The translations under genes and the position numbers were made by a program. The notes below the pieces were generated by a model. The model was not told where the DNA came from. It ran no database searches and was given only the letters and a program-made list of their open reading frames with translations. From positions 16,541,059 through 16,605,058 of the forward strand of contig CM077152.1 of NCBI GenBank assembly GCA_039583875.1: a stretch of DNA of 64,000 nt, written 5' to 3'. Source of the DNA: Platanthera guangdongensis. Lineage: Eukaryota; Streptophyta; Magnoliopsida; Asparagales; Orchidaceae. Below, in pieces: positions 10,412 to 21,396 of this stretch. The stretch's first letter is position 1; each line of letters opens with the position of its first letter.

Positions 10412-11764
10412 TTACGGCTCCCAGCGCCATTTCCCTTGCTCCCAACGCCATTTGCCTCGGTCCCGCAGCTTGGTCCGGGGGGGCGCCTGCGGGTTGAAGT
10501 AGGATGACAGAACGCTGCATCCCAGGTCAACCCAGCGAGACAGATCCCGGATTCTCTCGATGCATCTCTTAGGTGAGGACCCGGTGGTAGCTCCCCCGGG
10601 CCGGTCCATCTCGCCTAGAAGGAAATCTCGCTCCAGGGACTCCAGCCTCTTCTCCACTGACTGGCGAAACTCTCTGGCCGCAAGGTCGCGGACCCGTTCT
10701 CGCCGGATGAGTTTCAACAGAATGGCTGCAACCTTCTTCCCTCGTCTTTTTGCGCTCCCGGCACCGGTCAGGATCTCCTCCATCTCGTCAGATGAAGGGA
10801 AGGGAGAGCTCTCGCCATCTTCTCCCACTCTTTCTTCTTCTTCTTCTTCTTCTTCTCTACCTCAGCGCCAGGCCGCGAGTCCATGTCCCCTGTCGAAAGA
10901 ATCCCCATTTTAGCGGAAGCTGAAGGATAGCAGCGATAAAATTGTCGTATACCTTCAGAGTGACGAGGCCCCCCGGTCGACGGCAGGCGAGAAGGCCCAG
11001 CCCCCCCCCCCCCCCCCCCCTCAGCTCCAAAGAGGAGGTGGATTGGCTTTCCTTTGCCGGGGGGTAAACTTTGCGGATGGTGATCCCGGCCTGATCGAGA
11101 GCGGGGGAGCGGGTCTCCTCAGCCGCTGGAGGGCTAGCGTCTAGCGGTGGCGCAGGGATCTCGGCATTTTTTCCTCTCGCCGGTAGGGAGGAATCAACCG
11201 CATGGGCAGACTGATTCGCAGTTCTCGCCCCACCATCCCGGGTGGCGAGATCTGGAGGTGCGGAAACTGACGCTGCGAGGAATCAGGTCAGCATTTAAAA
11301 ATACCAGGCGAAGGCAAGAAGGGAACCTTTACCAGCGGTGTTCGGGTCCGGTGGAGGAGGCGCCTCGGGAACCTGTGGTTGATCATCGTGATGGCTAGAG
11401 CGTGGATCCAAACATTCTCGCGGGGACGCGGCAGCGTCAGGAACCGTCTCCTGCGAGAGGTATCAAGTTAAACAATTGAGCAACTGGTTGTTAATTGGTA
11501 TATCAAGCTTACCTTCCGCGGCGAGGTGCCGTCCGCGCAACTAGGGGTCGGGGTGGGCGGGCTCCTGTTCTCGCGGGATAGGTCCCGCTGAACCACCTTC
11601 GCCTTCTTCTTCTTCTTCTTAGGCAGAGAAGGCTCAGCAACTGACGACTGTCTCGCTAGCCATGGGGCGACCAGGGCACTGTTAGCCCTAGCTCGCACCT
11701 GCGCCGCGTTAATGCGGTCCTGCAGATCCTGCGGAAGCGGTTTATCGGCACGCTTGGAAGGCAT
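10412..11764 (-). CDS. Antisense gene A: uncharacterised multi-exon Tat protein
   Basis: The gene starts with ATG at 11764 (SKRADKPLPQDLQDRI). Exon 1 is 11764-11513, with donor GGTAAG. Exon 2 is 11450-11333 (ETVPDAAASPRE...), with donor GGTAAA. Exon 3 starts near 11275 after CTCGCAG and runs through a proline/alanine-rich stretch to a 20-base poly-G (coding strand) near 11020, where its end is uncertain. The last exon is open from 10828 or slightly upstream (an acidic run encoded by the TTC repeat at 10835-10856) to 10412, ending in a duplicated RGKWRWE motif. This exon is rich in Arg/Glu/Leu (LLKLIRRERVRDLAAREF) and looks helical. No domain is recognised. It may be an upstream partner of gene B, or the two may be one complex locus; separate TATA boxes argue for two units. 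Confidence 0.55.
11001..11020. repeat. 20-base C homopolymer
   Basis: An uninterrupted run of 20 C lies within exon 3 of antisense gene A or just after it, so the reading frame across it is uncertain. It is one of several long C/G runs in the window. Confidence 0.95.
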
Positions 11765-11836
11765 AGCGAGAGAGGGCGAGAGCTCAGGGGGAGAATGACG
11801 GCTCGAGGGAAGTGTTATGACCGTCTATCGGCACTC

Positions 11837-11846
11837 ATATTTATAG
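11837..11846 (-). promoter_or_regulatory. TATA box of antisense gene A
   Basis: On the minus strand the site reads CTATAAATAT, about 75 bases upstream of the ATG at 11764. The short leader and the lack of intervening ATG codons fit a promoter for gene A. Confidence 0.65.
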
Positions 11847-12264
11847 GCGCCGTACGGCCCACCGAAAGATTCCCTGACGTTGACACGTGCTCAGCGAATA
11901 TTTTGGGTTGAACATGTCTTTTCGAGCGCGACGCTAGCTCAAAAAGAGCGGGGATTGTGTACAACCCCATATTTGCTGAGCCAGACAAGGAGGCACAATG
12001 GTCACAGGAGGGTTAGCCGAAGTGGTCCCGCCCTAAGGAGGATCTCGCCCACAGAAGGCGGAAACGCTCTCGCCGGATGCTATAAAAGAGAAACCGTAGG
12101 CCGAGAGCGCCAAGCGCGGACTGCGCGGAAGCGCTCTCGCCCAAACCAAGCCTCAGTCCCGAAGAGTTCTCGCTTGCGCTGGGCGAGAACGTTCGCGCCA
12201 CGCCCTGGGCCGAAAGGTCTCGGCACCAGCTCTCGCCGAGTGGGGCCCAGGGTCTTTGGAAGAA
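11847..12264. other. Spacer between antisense gene A and 3' LTR
   Basis: GC-rich sequence with repeated TCTCGCC-type words (for example near 12045, 12072, 12137, 12168 and 12231). An open stretch at 11880-12272 is probably fortuitous. On the minus strand it would be upstream promoter DNA of gene A. Confidence 0.4.
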
Positions 12265-12645
12265 TGTCCTAATTGCCCTCAGGAGAAATTACTTCAGTAC
12301 CCTCAGAGAGACAGCGGGGTTTGGCTATTGGCAAACCAACCAGGGGCTTTTCAGTAAATTCAGGACAGCAAAATGCTATAAATAGACCCATAAGGGCTCC
12401 TTAGAAGGCAAGCTATCATTGTCTCCCGAATTCCAGCGCTTTCTGAGGAGCTCCTAGCCCAGCTTTGGCTTTGGAGGGGAAGCTCTCAGAGATCTTCCGG
12501 GTGTGAGGTGGGACCTCCCTGCTGGGGCTTTTGGGTCAGTCTTAGGTCCTTAGAATCCAGTCAAGGGGTGAGACTTGAGAGAAGTAGGTTTTGGCTACAC
12601 CCCTTTTTCTTCGAACTTCAGTTGGGGTCATATTTGGCTTCAACA
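12265..12645 (+). repeat. 3' LTR of the Tat element
   Basis: The proposed LTR runs from TGTCCTAATT at 12265 to TTCAACA at 12645 (381 bp). A purine stretch (GGAAGAA) precedes it as a possible polypurine tract, and a TATA box (TATAAATA) lies at about 12377. The right end is firm because copia coding sequence begins at the next bases. The left end is an estimate, since the 5' LTR is outside the window for comparison. Confidence 0.6.
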
Positions 12646-12648
12646 CCT

Positions 12649-13984
12649 TAATTAATCTTTCTACTCTTTCCCTAGAGATATGACTTAACTTTTTATGTCA
12701 TAGCATGGAGGACTGCTCCTTAATGTGAGGTCTTTTACTAGCAATATTCTCTACATTATATGAGGTGGCATAAAAATCAACAGGTGCAAGACAAATTCTA
12801 TATAAACCATTAGATAGTGAACATTGGCCAATAAACTGTGATTCATGAAATAACTTAATTAAACCACCAGAAATATTAAAACCATAATTAAGTCTATCTA
12901 ATGCAGAAACAGAAATCAAGTTCCTTCTAAATGAAGGAATATAAAATATATCTCTTAATAAAAGTTGATATCCAGAATCAAGGACTAAACAAATGTCCCT
13001 GATGAACTCCACCTCCACCTCTGCATTGTTGTCAACCGTGAGTCTGCACTCACCCTTGCTTGGCCTCCTCCTTTTGATGAACCCCTGCAGTGTGTAAGCA
13101 ACATGATTAGTTGCTCCACTATCGAGGCACCAAGAACTTGATGAAGCTTCAATTAAATTAGATTCACAAAGGACTGGTGCTAAAGGGTTACCTTTAGGTG
13201 CAAATCCACGTTTTTCCATCCAAGCTTTAAATTTTAGGCACTCGTGCTTCGCATGCCCCTTCTTCTTACAGAAAAAGCAGCTAAGAGGCTTCTTTCCACC
13301 ACTGTCCTAGCTCCCTGAAGCTTGTCCATCCTGAGCTTTAGAAGGATCTTTGAACTTCTTCTTCTTCTTAAATGAGGGTTTGACAACGAGTAAAGCAGTG
13401 TTCGTCTTTTCCTTCTTCTGTTTCTCCTCCTCAGCAACGCAGCAAGTTATGAGATCATTTATCTTCAACGCATCATCCTGGGAACTGTAGGTGGTCTTCA
13501 AAATGCTGAATTCTACAAGGAGTGTATTTAGTGCCTGATGCATTATCAAGGCTTCGGGGAGAGTAATCTCCATCTCCTGCAGTTTGGTCTGGTAATAAAC
13601 CATCTTCAGTATATAATCACAAACTCTGCCTCCTCCCGAATACCTCATGGAGAAGAGGTCCTGAATCAGAGTTCCAATCTCAACATTGGAAGACGCCTTA
13701 TATCTCTGCCCAACGGCAGTCAGAAAATCCCTAGCGACGGTCGTGTCTGGAAGACCACTCAGCAGGTGCTCCGGAATGGAACGCTTCATAGTCAACAAGC
13801 AGATTTTGTTCGACTTGTTCCATGCACCATAATGATCCTTCTCAGCTTGAGTGCTAGTCGCTGTGAGGGCTGCAGGCTGGTTGGTATTCATGGTCATTTC
13901 TATGTCCGCCATCTCGAGAGCAAACATGATGTCGGACTTCCACTTCTTAAAGTTTGATCCAGTGAGTTTTTCAATGGTCGCCAT
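12649..13984 (-). pseudogene. Copia gag, zinc knuckle, protease and start of pre-integrase domain
   Basis: One frame runs from ATG at 13984 to the Tat junction with only two stops: TAG at 13309-13307 and TGA near 12700, where the family has a Trp (MLWHK becomes ML*HK). The N-terminal 215 residues are a UBN2-type gag (LTGSNFKKWKSDIMFALEM, CLLTMKRSIPEHLLSGLPDT). A CCHC knuckle follows (CFFCKKKGHAKHEC, about 13280-13235). The aspartic protease motif is WCLDSGATNHV at about 13130. The pre-integrase motif HKKLSHISRERVERLIK ends at the junction. The frame is remarkably well preserved for a nested element, so the copy was probably not old when the Tat element landed in it. Confidence 0.85.
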
Positions 13985-14668
13985 GTTGTTGTGGACTGTA
14001 AAGGTGACTGAAAAGAGGGAAAAGAAAAATCAGTGACAAATAGGGCAACAGTGGCTATAAAACACTAAATAGCACACTAGGCGGAGAATCCTGGCACGTC
14101 AACAAGCAACACATTTGGGCAGACTACGTGTCACGCAATTAGTAATTCTCCACACAAGAATGAGCAACAGTTATGCTTGAGCTTTTTGTAAAACTACCAC
14201 TTTTGGGTGAATAGATTACTAGAGCCCTGCACTACCGTCCAAATGTACTTGTGTAACCCTCTGAACCTATTGCGCAAGCACCACCTTTGGGTGAATGATT
14301 GCGCACTAGTCTCAGATAACTCCCTAAAACATGTGAAACCGTAATCTCACAAATCGACTCGAAAAGGCCACTTTGGCGGCTACAGTTCTTATCAATCCAC
14401 GATACCCTTTCACACCGGGATATCTGAATATTGACCTAAATTAATATCGTGTTTCTTAGCTTAACGACGTGTGGGCACTTAATCGTCTATAGAAAACACG
14501 AAGTTCTTTGTCAGGGATTGATTTATGAAAAGCACTTTGAATATCAATCCAAAATTTGTTTCTCTCAAAATACTTAATGGGTTTTTGAAATTAGTGTTCT
14601 TAATGGAATTAATTAGAAAAATAATTTACTCCAAATTATGAAGGAAACTAATAGGTTTGAGTTAACCT
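13985..14668 (-). other. Untranslated leader of the copia element
   Basis: This segment lies between the primer-binding site and the gag start codon. It has no reading frame, is AT-rich, and would be the RNA leader holding packaging and dimerisation signals. Confidence 0.5.
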
Positions 14669-14683
14669 GCCTCTGATATCAAC
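14668..14683 (-). promoter_or_regulatory. Primer-binding site, initiator tRNA-Met
   Basis: On the minus strand the bases just inside the LTR read TTGATATCAGAGGCAGG, a near match to the plant PBS TGGTATCAGAGC complementary to initiator tRNA-Met. One spacer base separates it from the LTR end, as usual. Confidence 0.75.
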
Positions 14684-16078
14684 TGTTAGTAAAATTTGTG
14701 GTATATGTGTCGCTACGACGAAATAATATTATCAGTGTTTCGAATGAATGCAGCGGCGCATAAACCTAAGAGGATCGTTTTAACCAAACTTTACTCGTCT
14801 CAATTAGGAGTTTTATACCAAATATTATTTTCCCAATTTACTCAATTGAATAAGAACACGCAAATAAAACTAGAATCAAACGGATATACAACTGAAATGC
14901 GGAAACTTAATGTATACCGGTTTTGGACTCTTACTCGTGCTTCATGATGGTGGACATTCCCAACAACGTCAAGGTGTTTTTCCTTATGAAGTCCGCAACG
15001 TTAGCGGAGTCCGCAAACATGTAAGAAAGAGACTAGACTTTGATCTCTACAACAAAAGGAGTTAGCACCAAAGTAATGTATATAAATACATCAGGACATA
15101 TGAATCTCAACAATCACTAGATTAATGAGTGAAGTAAAATCCTAGTATTATAAGGCTGGAAGATTTAACCCCAAAAATCTAAAAAACAATTCCTTCTGGA
15201 ATGTTGGATCCAGACGCTCAAAGTTCCAGCACATGAAAAAGAACACAATGATAAATTTTTATTAAATGAAAATCATACAGATTACCCGTTATTAACTCCA
15301 GAACAAGCAGACAAGAAAAGCCCTTCTTCTCTATATTCTGGAAGAGGAAAATGAAGGCCTGAACTGCTCTTCCCTTGTCGGCGATGGTGGTCGATATGAA
15401 GGCTGGTTGTGGATGTCTGAAACCTCCGGCGATCTGCGATCTCTTCCTCTGAGAAGACCAAATAGGGAGGAGAGTCCAGTGGTTACCAAAAGAGAATGAA
15501 AATGACTTTATGGCCGACGGTGTTTCAGGATCGGAACGCCGATGACCTAGATCGGCCCTTTCTCTTGGTGATGAAGGCGGAGCAGCACGCTAGGCACGAG
15601 ATCGCTGGCGACGATACCCTATTTCAGCGTCCTCCAACGGCTCGAACGGAAGGAAGAATGCCGGGGCTGGGAGGAGGAAGATGAAGGCGGACAGTTTCTA
15701 AAAGAAATCGGATATTTTTCACCCTTATTCAGTGTATCCAAAATGGCAATGATAGAAATAAAATCTTAGGCTTTAATAGGAGAGCCTTATTTAGGAGTTA
15801 CCAAAAATTAGAACCAATAAATCTCAATAACTCCTAAAATAAAAACTGAAATTTTAATCTCATGAATTAAATTATCATGCCAAAAGAAAATTTGCCAAGG
15901 GTGAGGCCGATTCGCTCTTTAAATGACGAGACGATTTGGCTCAACTATCACAGGCTTCAATCGTTCGCGCGACTAAATCAACGCGCGCTCGTAGGAGACT
16001 GAATGAACTCAAAACTCGCGTACGATTTCATCAAGACGTCTCGATGAGTCAAGTTCACTTAACGGAAAATTTCTAACA
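14684..16078 (-). repeat. 5' LTR of the minus-strand copia (1,395 bp)
   Basis: The plus-strand ends are TGTTAGTAAAATTT at 14684 and AAATTTCTAACA at 16078, so the termini are inverted repeats of TGTTAG plus an AAATTT core. The PBS lies directly inside the left end. The partner LTR is not in the window. GTTGC follows the right end and would be the target duplication to look for. Confidence 0.75.
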
Positions 16079-16751
16079 GTTGCGAGTGACTCGGATTTCA
16101 CATAAAAAATCAAACTGTTTCAGCATTAAGTGAGCTGACCGCGCAAACAGACAAAAGAGATCCAACGGCAATGACAAGCGTGACGTTTTAGCGTTGAAGA
16201 ACCAGAAAGGATTAAAAACCACGTGATTGGATCTGTGTCGGGCCGAAATCCACTTGTTCTTTTATTGTTACAAGAGTTGAGATCCTCGGAGGGCGACAAG
16301 CCCCCCTCCTCTCAATTTATAAGCTTTGAAGGCGAAAAAGGAGGAAATTGGCAAGTCCACGGAGCTGGAGCGTCTCATCCACATATGGAAAACATCGACA
16401 TGCTCGAGAGTGCTCTCCTATGCCTTCTCATGTGCTTGATAAAGCGTTCCCGCGAGCATTGAGACTGAGCAGACTTGAGAGTAAACAGAGGAAATTCAGA
16501 GCTAATGAACGATTTAAGTCATACGTTCTCATCGAAAAATCTCAGAGCTCTTTATTGTCTCTCTGGTTGCTTCCCTTAAAATGAAGGTTTGATGACCTTT
16601 TATAGTTTTCTTGAAAGGACATGTTGGTAATTATGTCCGGCTGGATCTTGAGTTGATGAATGACGTTGTTTGATTTTGGTCACCTGAATCGTCAATTTCT
16701 CGAAATAACAAACATGCTCCTCAGGCAGTTCGAGCAGCTAGGGTAAGTTGC
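16079..16751. other. Unassigned sequence between two copia elements
   Basis: No gene or known element was recognised. Two short open frames overlap at 16223-16584 but show no family similarity. It may be older host DNA or a decayed element. Confidence 0.4.
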
Positions 16752-17489
16752 TATTATGAAATCGGATCGAGTTCGCGGTATCGCAACGGAATTTAATCGG
16801 ACACATGCAGTAGCGCAAAATAAAATACGGAACGAGATTTCAAGCACACACACATACGACACAATCAATTTATGTGGTTCGGAGAGAAGCTCCTACGTCC
16901 ACGGGGAGAGCACCTGAGAAGATCCATTATAATCAGATAATTTAGTTCAGAGTTTACGCTGAAATCACAAAGATCGGAGACACGCCAAGAGAAATCGTCC
17001 GATTTGAAACTGGAAGCTATCGCCGGGTGATAGCGATAACGCCGGGCGGTATCGCACGAACAGCCTTTGTCTTCTTCCGCGGAACTGCCTACGTCGCCGG
17101 CCTTCGGAGATTCTCCGCCTGAGAACTCGCCGTCGATCTGATGATCCTCCTGTACCGATCACCGGAATTGTCGAAGGGTCTCCAATTTGCTCGTGGTCGA
17201 ACCTCCCGGGAGCAAAAACCTTTGTACGCCGCCGCTGCACCTCCTTTGGTCGATCGGGCAAGGAACTTCTCCTCTCTTGATCACCCGTTTCTCTCTTGTA
17301 TTTAGCCCTAGAGATATCCCATCTATATATAGTCTTAAGGATGAGGAGGTTGCCAAAACGAGGCTCAGTCGAAATAGGAACGGTATCTCTGAAAGAATAT
17401 TTTCCTCATAATGATATTTTAAATATAGGACTCCTCCAAAATCAGGAGTTACCGAGACACACAGATTGATAAGGTGACACAATCCAACA
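16752..17489 (-). repeat. 3' LTR of the deleted copia
   Basis: It starts TATTATGAAATCGGATCG (TG mutated to TA compared with its partner) and ends ATCCAACA. Just inside, on the minus strand, AAAGTGGAGAT is a standard copia polypurine tract. Confidence 0.85.
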
Positions 17490-17630
17490 ATCTCCACTTT
17501 GATGCCTCAAATAACAAACTCCACCTGCAGCTTGGATCTTCTCCCTCTGACGTCCTGCCCCCTCTCTCTGGGGTCATCCCAATCAGCATGCACGAATGTG
17601 AGTCAAGTCAAGGCAGTGCTTGAACTTGAC

Positions 17631-18043
17631 TCATATCAGTGCCTTGGTCAACATGTCTGCAACGTTGTCCTCTATGAGCACCTTTAGTGAATGAATATAT
17701 CCACTCCCAACGAACTCTCTCAACTTATTGTAGCGCACATCAATGTGTTTTGTCCTGGCGTGATAGACCCGGTCTTTAGCCAGACAAATTGCACTCTGGC
17801 TGTCGCAGTGCAGCTTCACCGTCTCTTGAGAAAGCCTGAGTTCTTTGGCGAGACCTTTGAGCCAGATGGCCTCTTTTGCCGCTTTCCGCCGCAGCAATGT
17901 ACTCCGCCTCTGTTGTAGATAGAGCCACGATGTCCTGAAGAATGGCTTTCCAACTGATGGGGCCTCCACCTAGAAGGAAGATATACCCTGAAGTAGATCT
18001 CCTCACATTCGTCATCCTTCTTCCCGGACTTCTCCTTGTCTCG
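17631..18043 (-). pseudogene. Copia RNase H C-terminal fragment
   Basis: RNase H would degrade the RNA of the RNA/DNA hybrid. In minus-strand order the motifs are [19 protein letters not shown] (about 18005), [14 protein letters not shown], then [40 protein letters not shown] with the catalytic Asp, KHIDVRYNKLREFV, and the end DNVADMLTKAL. One frame change lies near 17880-17930. The 5' side joins directly to gag sequence (GKKDDE-type) near 18015, marking the internal deletion. Confidence 0.85.
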
Positions 18044-18048
18044 GAGCG

Positions 18049-19595
18049 TGTTGGAACACCCTATTAATAATTTGGGTCAGGATCACTATGTCTCTAGGAA
18101 ACCTGTTTTGACCTCCTGTATAGCTCTAAAGGTCAATTAGAATTGAGTTTAAGGGTTAGAAGTCTAGGTTTGGAAGCTGCCCTCAAGACCAAGGATTTTC
18201 AGTTTGAAGACTAAGTCATATCGTCAAACTCAGTACGACGAATCGTCGAACTCCAATCGACGATCGTCTAGCTCAACTTCGACAGATCGTCGAACTCCAT
18301 TCGACGATCGCTGAGCTCAACTTCAACAAATCGCCGAACTCCATTCAACGATCTGCGAGCTCAGTTCGATGATCTTGACTCAGTATTGGATCTTATCTCT
18401 GAGCTCAGTTCGACGATCTTTGAGCTCAGATCGACGATTTTTTGTTGATATCTTAAGTCCAAATCGCTGAGCTCAGTTCGACGATAGTAGAGCTCAGTTC
18501 GACGTTTTTCTGATGAGTTAAAGGATTCTCAAGATTCAAATTCAGAACAGTTAAGGAGTTATTCAGCAATTAATTCAGAAGATTTTCTAGCCGTTTTCAT
18601 TTATTTCTGGACCAAGTTTCAAGGGATTATCAAGGAATGTTTCTTTGGACTTTCCTCCTGAAGACATTTGCAATTAAGGATGCAATTAATGTCAGGCCAA
18701 CGACTATTCTTGACAGAGGATGATTTTCTATTCAGTACCAGAGAATAAAATACAAGATTTTTGAATCTCTCCATCACTTAGAACACAGAACAGAAGAGAC
18801 AATACAGACAAGAAGAACAAGAACTAACTATTCTCTGTCTCAAAGAATTCTCTCAAGAACACACATCCAAGGAGATCAAACCTTCTGAAATCCTCTGATC
18901 TCTTGTGATTCAAGTGTTCAAGGCCAACATCTTTCAAGACTCCAGACACCTAACATTTCAGCTATTGCTGAAATTATCATTTGTTGGAGATCAACTTCTG
19001 AAGGCCTATCACCCTCAGCAAAGCTTCATTTCCTGAACATCTCAAGAACTCAGGGGGGGCTTTGACAACATAAAATCCACATAGTCTTCTCAGTTGCCTA
19101 AGAAAGAGAAGACTTTCATAACTCTCTCATCCCCATCTCTGTAAAGGGTTTCTCAAACTCCCTTCAAAAGTTTGTGCTTGGTTTTTGAGCACCTTGTCAA
19201 AAGCTCATTGTTGGCAAGACACCTGATCAAAAAATCTGATTTGGTTTTTAAGCACCTTATCAAAAGCTCATTGGTGCCCAGGACACGTGGTCAACTCATC
19301 CTGTAGTGGATTCCTACCTAGGGTGATAGAAGAGTGGATGTACCCAAGTTTAGGGGAACCACTATAGCTCCTTGTGTCTTCTGGCTTGCTTGTCTTTATC
19401 TTTTGTTTCTGGCTGTGATTGTTTTGTGATTAGTTTAGATCTGTGATTAATTTCTGTTGTAGATTATTTTGTGATTAGATTTAATAATTGCTTCCCTGTT
19501 CACTCAGATTACAACAATTATTGTAAAAAGTTTTTAAGCACCATATACTCTATTCACCCCCCCTCTAGAGTATATCAGATCTAGCTGCACTTTCA
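18049..19595 (+). mobile_element. Solo LTR, 1,547 bp, copia SIRE/Maximus-like
   Basis: The sequence begins TGTTGGAACACC and ends GCTGCACTTTCA, and is flanked by the perfect 5-bp duplication GAGCG (18044-18048 and 19596-19600). There is no coding sequence, PBS or polypurine tract. The CACCCCCCCTCTAG-type stretch close to the right end resembles SIRE/Maximus copia LTRs, which is from memory of the family. It interrupts the gag remnant of the deleted copia exactly at the GAGCG site. A solo LTR arises by recombination between the two LTRs of a full element. The left part has repeated words like AGCTCAGTTCGACGA. Confidence 0.85.
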
Positions 19596-19600
19596 GAGCG

Positions 19601-19703
19601 CCTTGTGAAGACCTTGTTGAACGAGAACTGCCTTGATCCGCTTCTGCCATAGACCAAAATCGATTGTGTCGTCATACTTTGAAATCTCGAATTTTGTCGT
19701 CAT
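19601..19703 (-). pseudogene. Copia gag N-terminus of the deleted element
   Basis: ATG at 19703 starts a frame (FEISKYDDTIDFGLWQKRI, then AVLVQQGLHKAL) closely like the gag of the copia at 30414-36233. It is cut by the solo LTR and resumes for a few residues at 18043 before the deletion joint. Confidence 0.8.
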
Positions 19704-19847
19704 TGCTTTGCTCTCAGAGCTACTAGGTAATCTAATTAAGTTCACGGATCAGATCTGAGAAGACAGGGAGCGGACTTATGTCGCCACCTACCGTTGACTC
19801 AAACCTAAAAAATCGGAACGTCCAATCGATCACCTCCGCCGAACCTC

Positions 19848-20593
19848 CCTCTGATACCAATTGTTATGAAATCGGATCGAGTTCGCGGTAGCGCAACAGA
19901 ATTTAATCAAGCACACGCAGTAGCGCAAAATAAAATATGAAACGAGATTTCAAGCACACGCACAGACGACACAATCAATTTACGTGGTTCAGAGAGAAGC
20001 TCCTACGTCCATGGGGAGAGCACCGAAAAAGATCTACTATAATCAGATAATTTAGCATGGGGTTTACGCTGAAATCACAAAGATCGGAGACGCGCCAAGA
20101 GAAATCGTCTGATTTGGAACTGGAAGCTATCGCCGGGCGATAACAATATCGCATGAACAACGTTCGTCTTCTTTCGTGGAACCGCCTGTGTCGCCGGCCT
20201 CCAGAGATTCTCCGCCCGAGAACTCGCCGCCGATCTGAAGATCCTCCTGGACCGATCACCGGAATTGTCGAAGGGTCTCTGATTTGCTCGTGGTCGTACC
20301 GCCCGGGAGGAAGAACCTTTGTACGCCGCCGCAACACCCCCTTTGGTCGTCCGGGCAAGGAATATTGAACTTCTCCTCTCTTGATCTCCTGTTTTTCTCT
20401 TGTATTTAGCCCAAGAGATATCTCCTCTATATATAGCCTTGAGGATGAGGAGGTTGCCAAAACGAGGCTCAGCCGAAATAGAAAGAGTATCTCTGGAAGA
20501 ATATTTTCTTCATTATGATATTCTAAATATAGGACTCCTTCGAAATCAGGAATTACCGAGGCACACAGATTGATGAGGTGTCACAATTCAACA
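19848..20593 (-). repeat. 5' LTR and primer-binding site of the deleted copia
   Basis: The LTR is 19862-20593, from TGTTATGAAATC to AATTCAACA. On the minus strand the bases inside its end read ATTGGTATCAGAGGGAGG (19861 leftwards), a clean initiator tRNA-Met primer site. The minus-strand sequence TATATATAGAGGAG near 20430 may be the LTR TATA box. Confidence 0.85.
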
Positions 20594-21362
20594 GGTTGCC
20601 CTATGACGATGTCATTCAGAGCCGACAGAGGCGGCCGAAAGTGGTGGTCGCGTGCGAACCACACGCGCGCAGGTCACGTGCGGTGCCCGTGCGTGCATGT
20701 GTGGCGCGTACCCGCGTTACTTCCTGCGGTTCCCGATGAGACTTGGATGTCATGCAGAGGGTTGCTTGCCCCCTCCTAATCAGGATGACACCAGTGGGTC
20801 AAAGTCCGTTTTTGATTAAGTGATGTCGGAGGTCTCGTGATTCGTCCTGACTAGAATCTATAGGATAATTCGGAAGAGCAAAAAGTCTATGTCCGTTCGA
20901 TGGTTGTGGAGTCTGTTCTACTGGAGGAGGAGAATGATATTTGTCTGTTTGTGCCTCAAGACTTGGAGTCTGTTCAATTGCAGGAGATGAAACTGAGAAG
21001 AAGCTGAAAATGAGAGAAAGATGAGTCTATTTATAGATTTTATGAGGGACAAATAGATAATTTCTCCCAATAACCATCGGTCGAACAAATAGAATCACTC
21101 TGTTTAGACCACGCAGATCACCATATTGATGCAAATGACAAAAACGCCCCCGACCAGAAAAATAATAGCCCCCGCCGGAAAAATAGTCGCCCCTCCCACA
21201 AGGGGAGCAACTGACGCGGGCGGCCAAGGGGCTGCTCGCCCCACTTGTCGGAGATGCCGCCCAAATTGGGCGGGCGGCCCTGCCTCCTGCACGTGGGGCG
21301 GCCAGCGCCGGGCGGTGAGGATACCGGCCCTCCGTACGTCGGCAGAGGGCTGGACGACGAAT

Positions 21363-21396
<34 letters not shown>

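Larger units (their letters stand above)
1..12645 (+). mobile_element. Ty3/gypsy LTR retrotransposon, Tat lineage, 5' end outside window
   Basis: The order is gag, protease, reverse transcriptase, RNase H, a second (archaeal-type) RNase H and integrase on the plus strand. Two tandem-repeat blocks, two antisense genes and a 3' LTR follow. A second RNase H before integrase and antisense genes between pol and the 3' LTR are known marks of the plant Tat lineage (Grande, RIRE2 and relatives). Reading frames are broken by several frameshifts and stops, so this copy is dead. The right end is well placed: immediately after the terminal CAACA at 12645 a minus-strand copia reading frame resumes in its pre-integrase region, so the Tat element inserted into that copia. 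The 5' LTR and the start of the element lie left of the window. Confidence 0.85.
12646..16078 (-). mobile_element. Ty1/copia retrotransposon, 5' half, interrupted by the Tat element
   Basis: On the minus strand the order is a 1.4-kb 5' LTR (16078-14684), a tRNA-Met primer site, a leader of about 650 bases, gag, zinc knuckle, protease and the start of the GAG-pre-integrase domain. Homology stops at about 12649, where the Tat LTR begins. The missing integrase, RT and RNase H should therefore continue on the far side of the Tat element, left of the window. This is a nested insertion rather than a simple deletion. Confidence 0.8.
16752..20593 (-). mobile_element. Internally deleted copia retrotransposon with both LTRs
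   Basis: The two LTRs (16752-17489 and 19862-20593) are close to each other in sequence. On the minus strand the 5' LTR is the right one, with a PBS just inside it, and the left LTR has a polypurine tract just inside it. After removing the solo LTR inserted at 18049-19595, only about 0.8 kb of internal sequence remains: the first 50 or so residues of gag joined directly to the C-terminal RNase H. The middle of gag, protease, integrase and RT are gone. It could move only with proteins supplied in trans. GTTGC just before the left LTR recurs one base off the right end and may be the target duplication. Confidence 0.85.
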
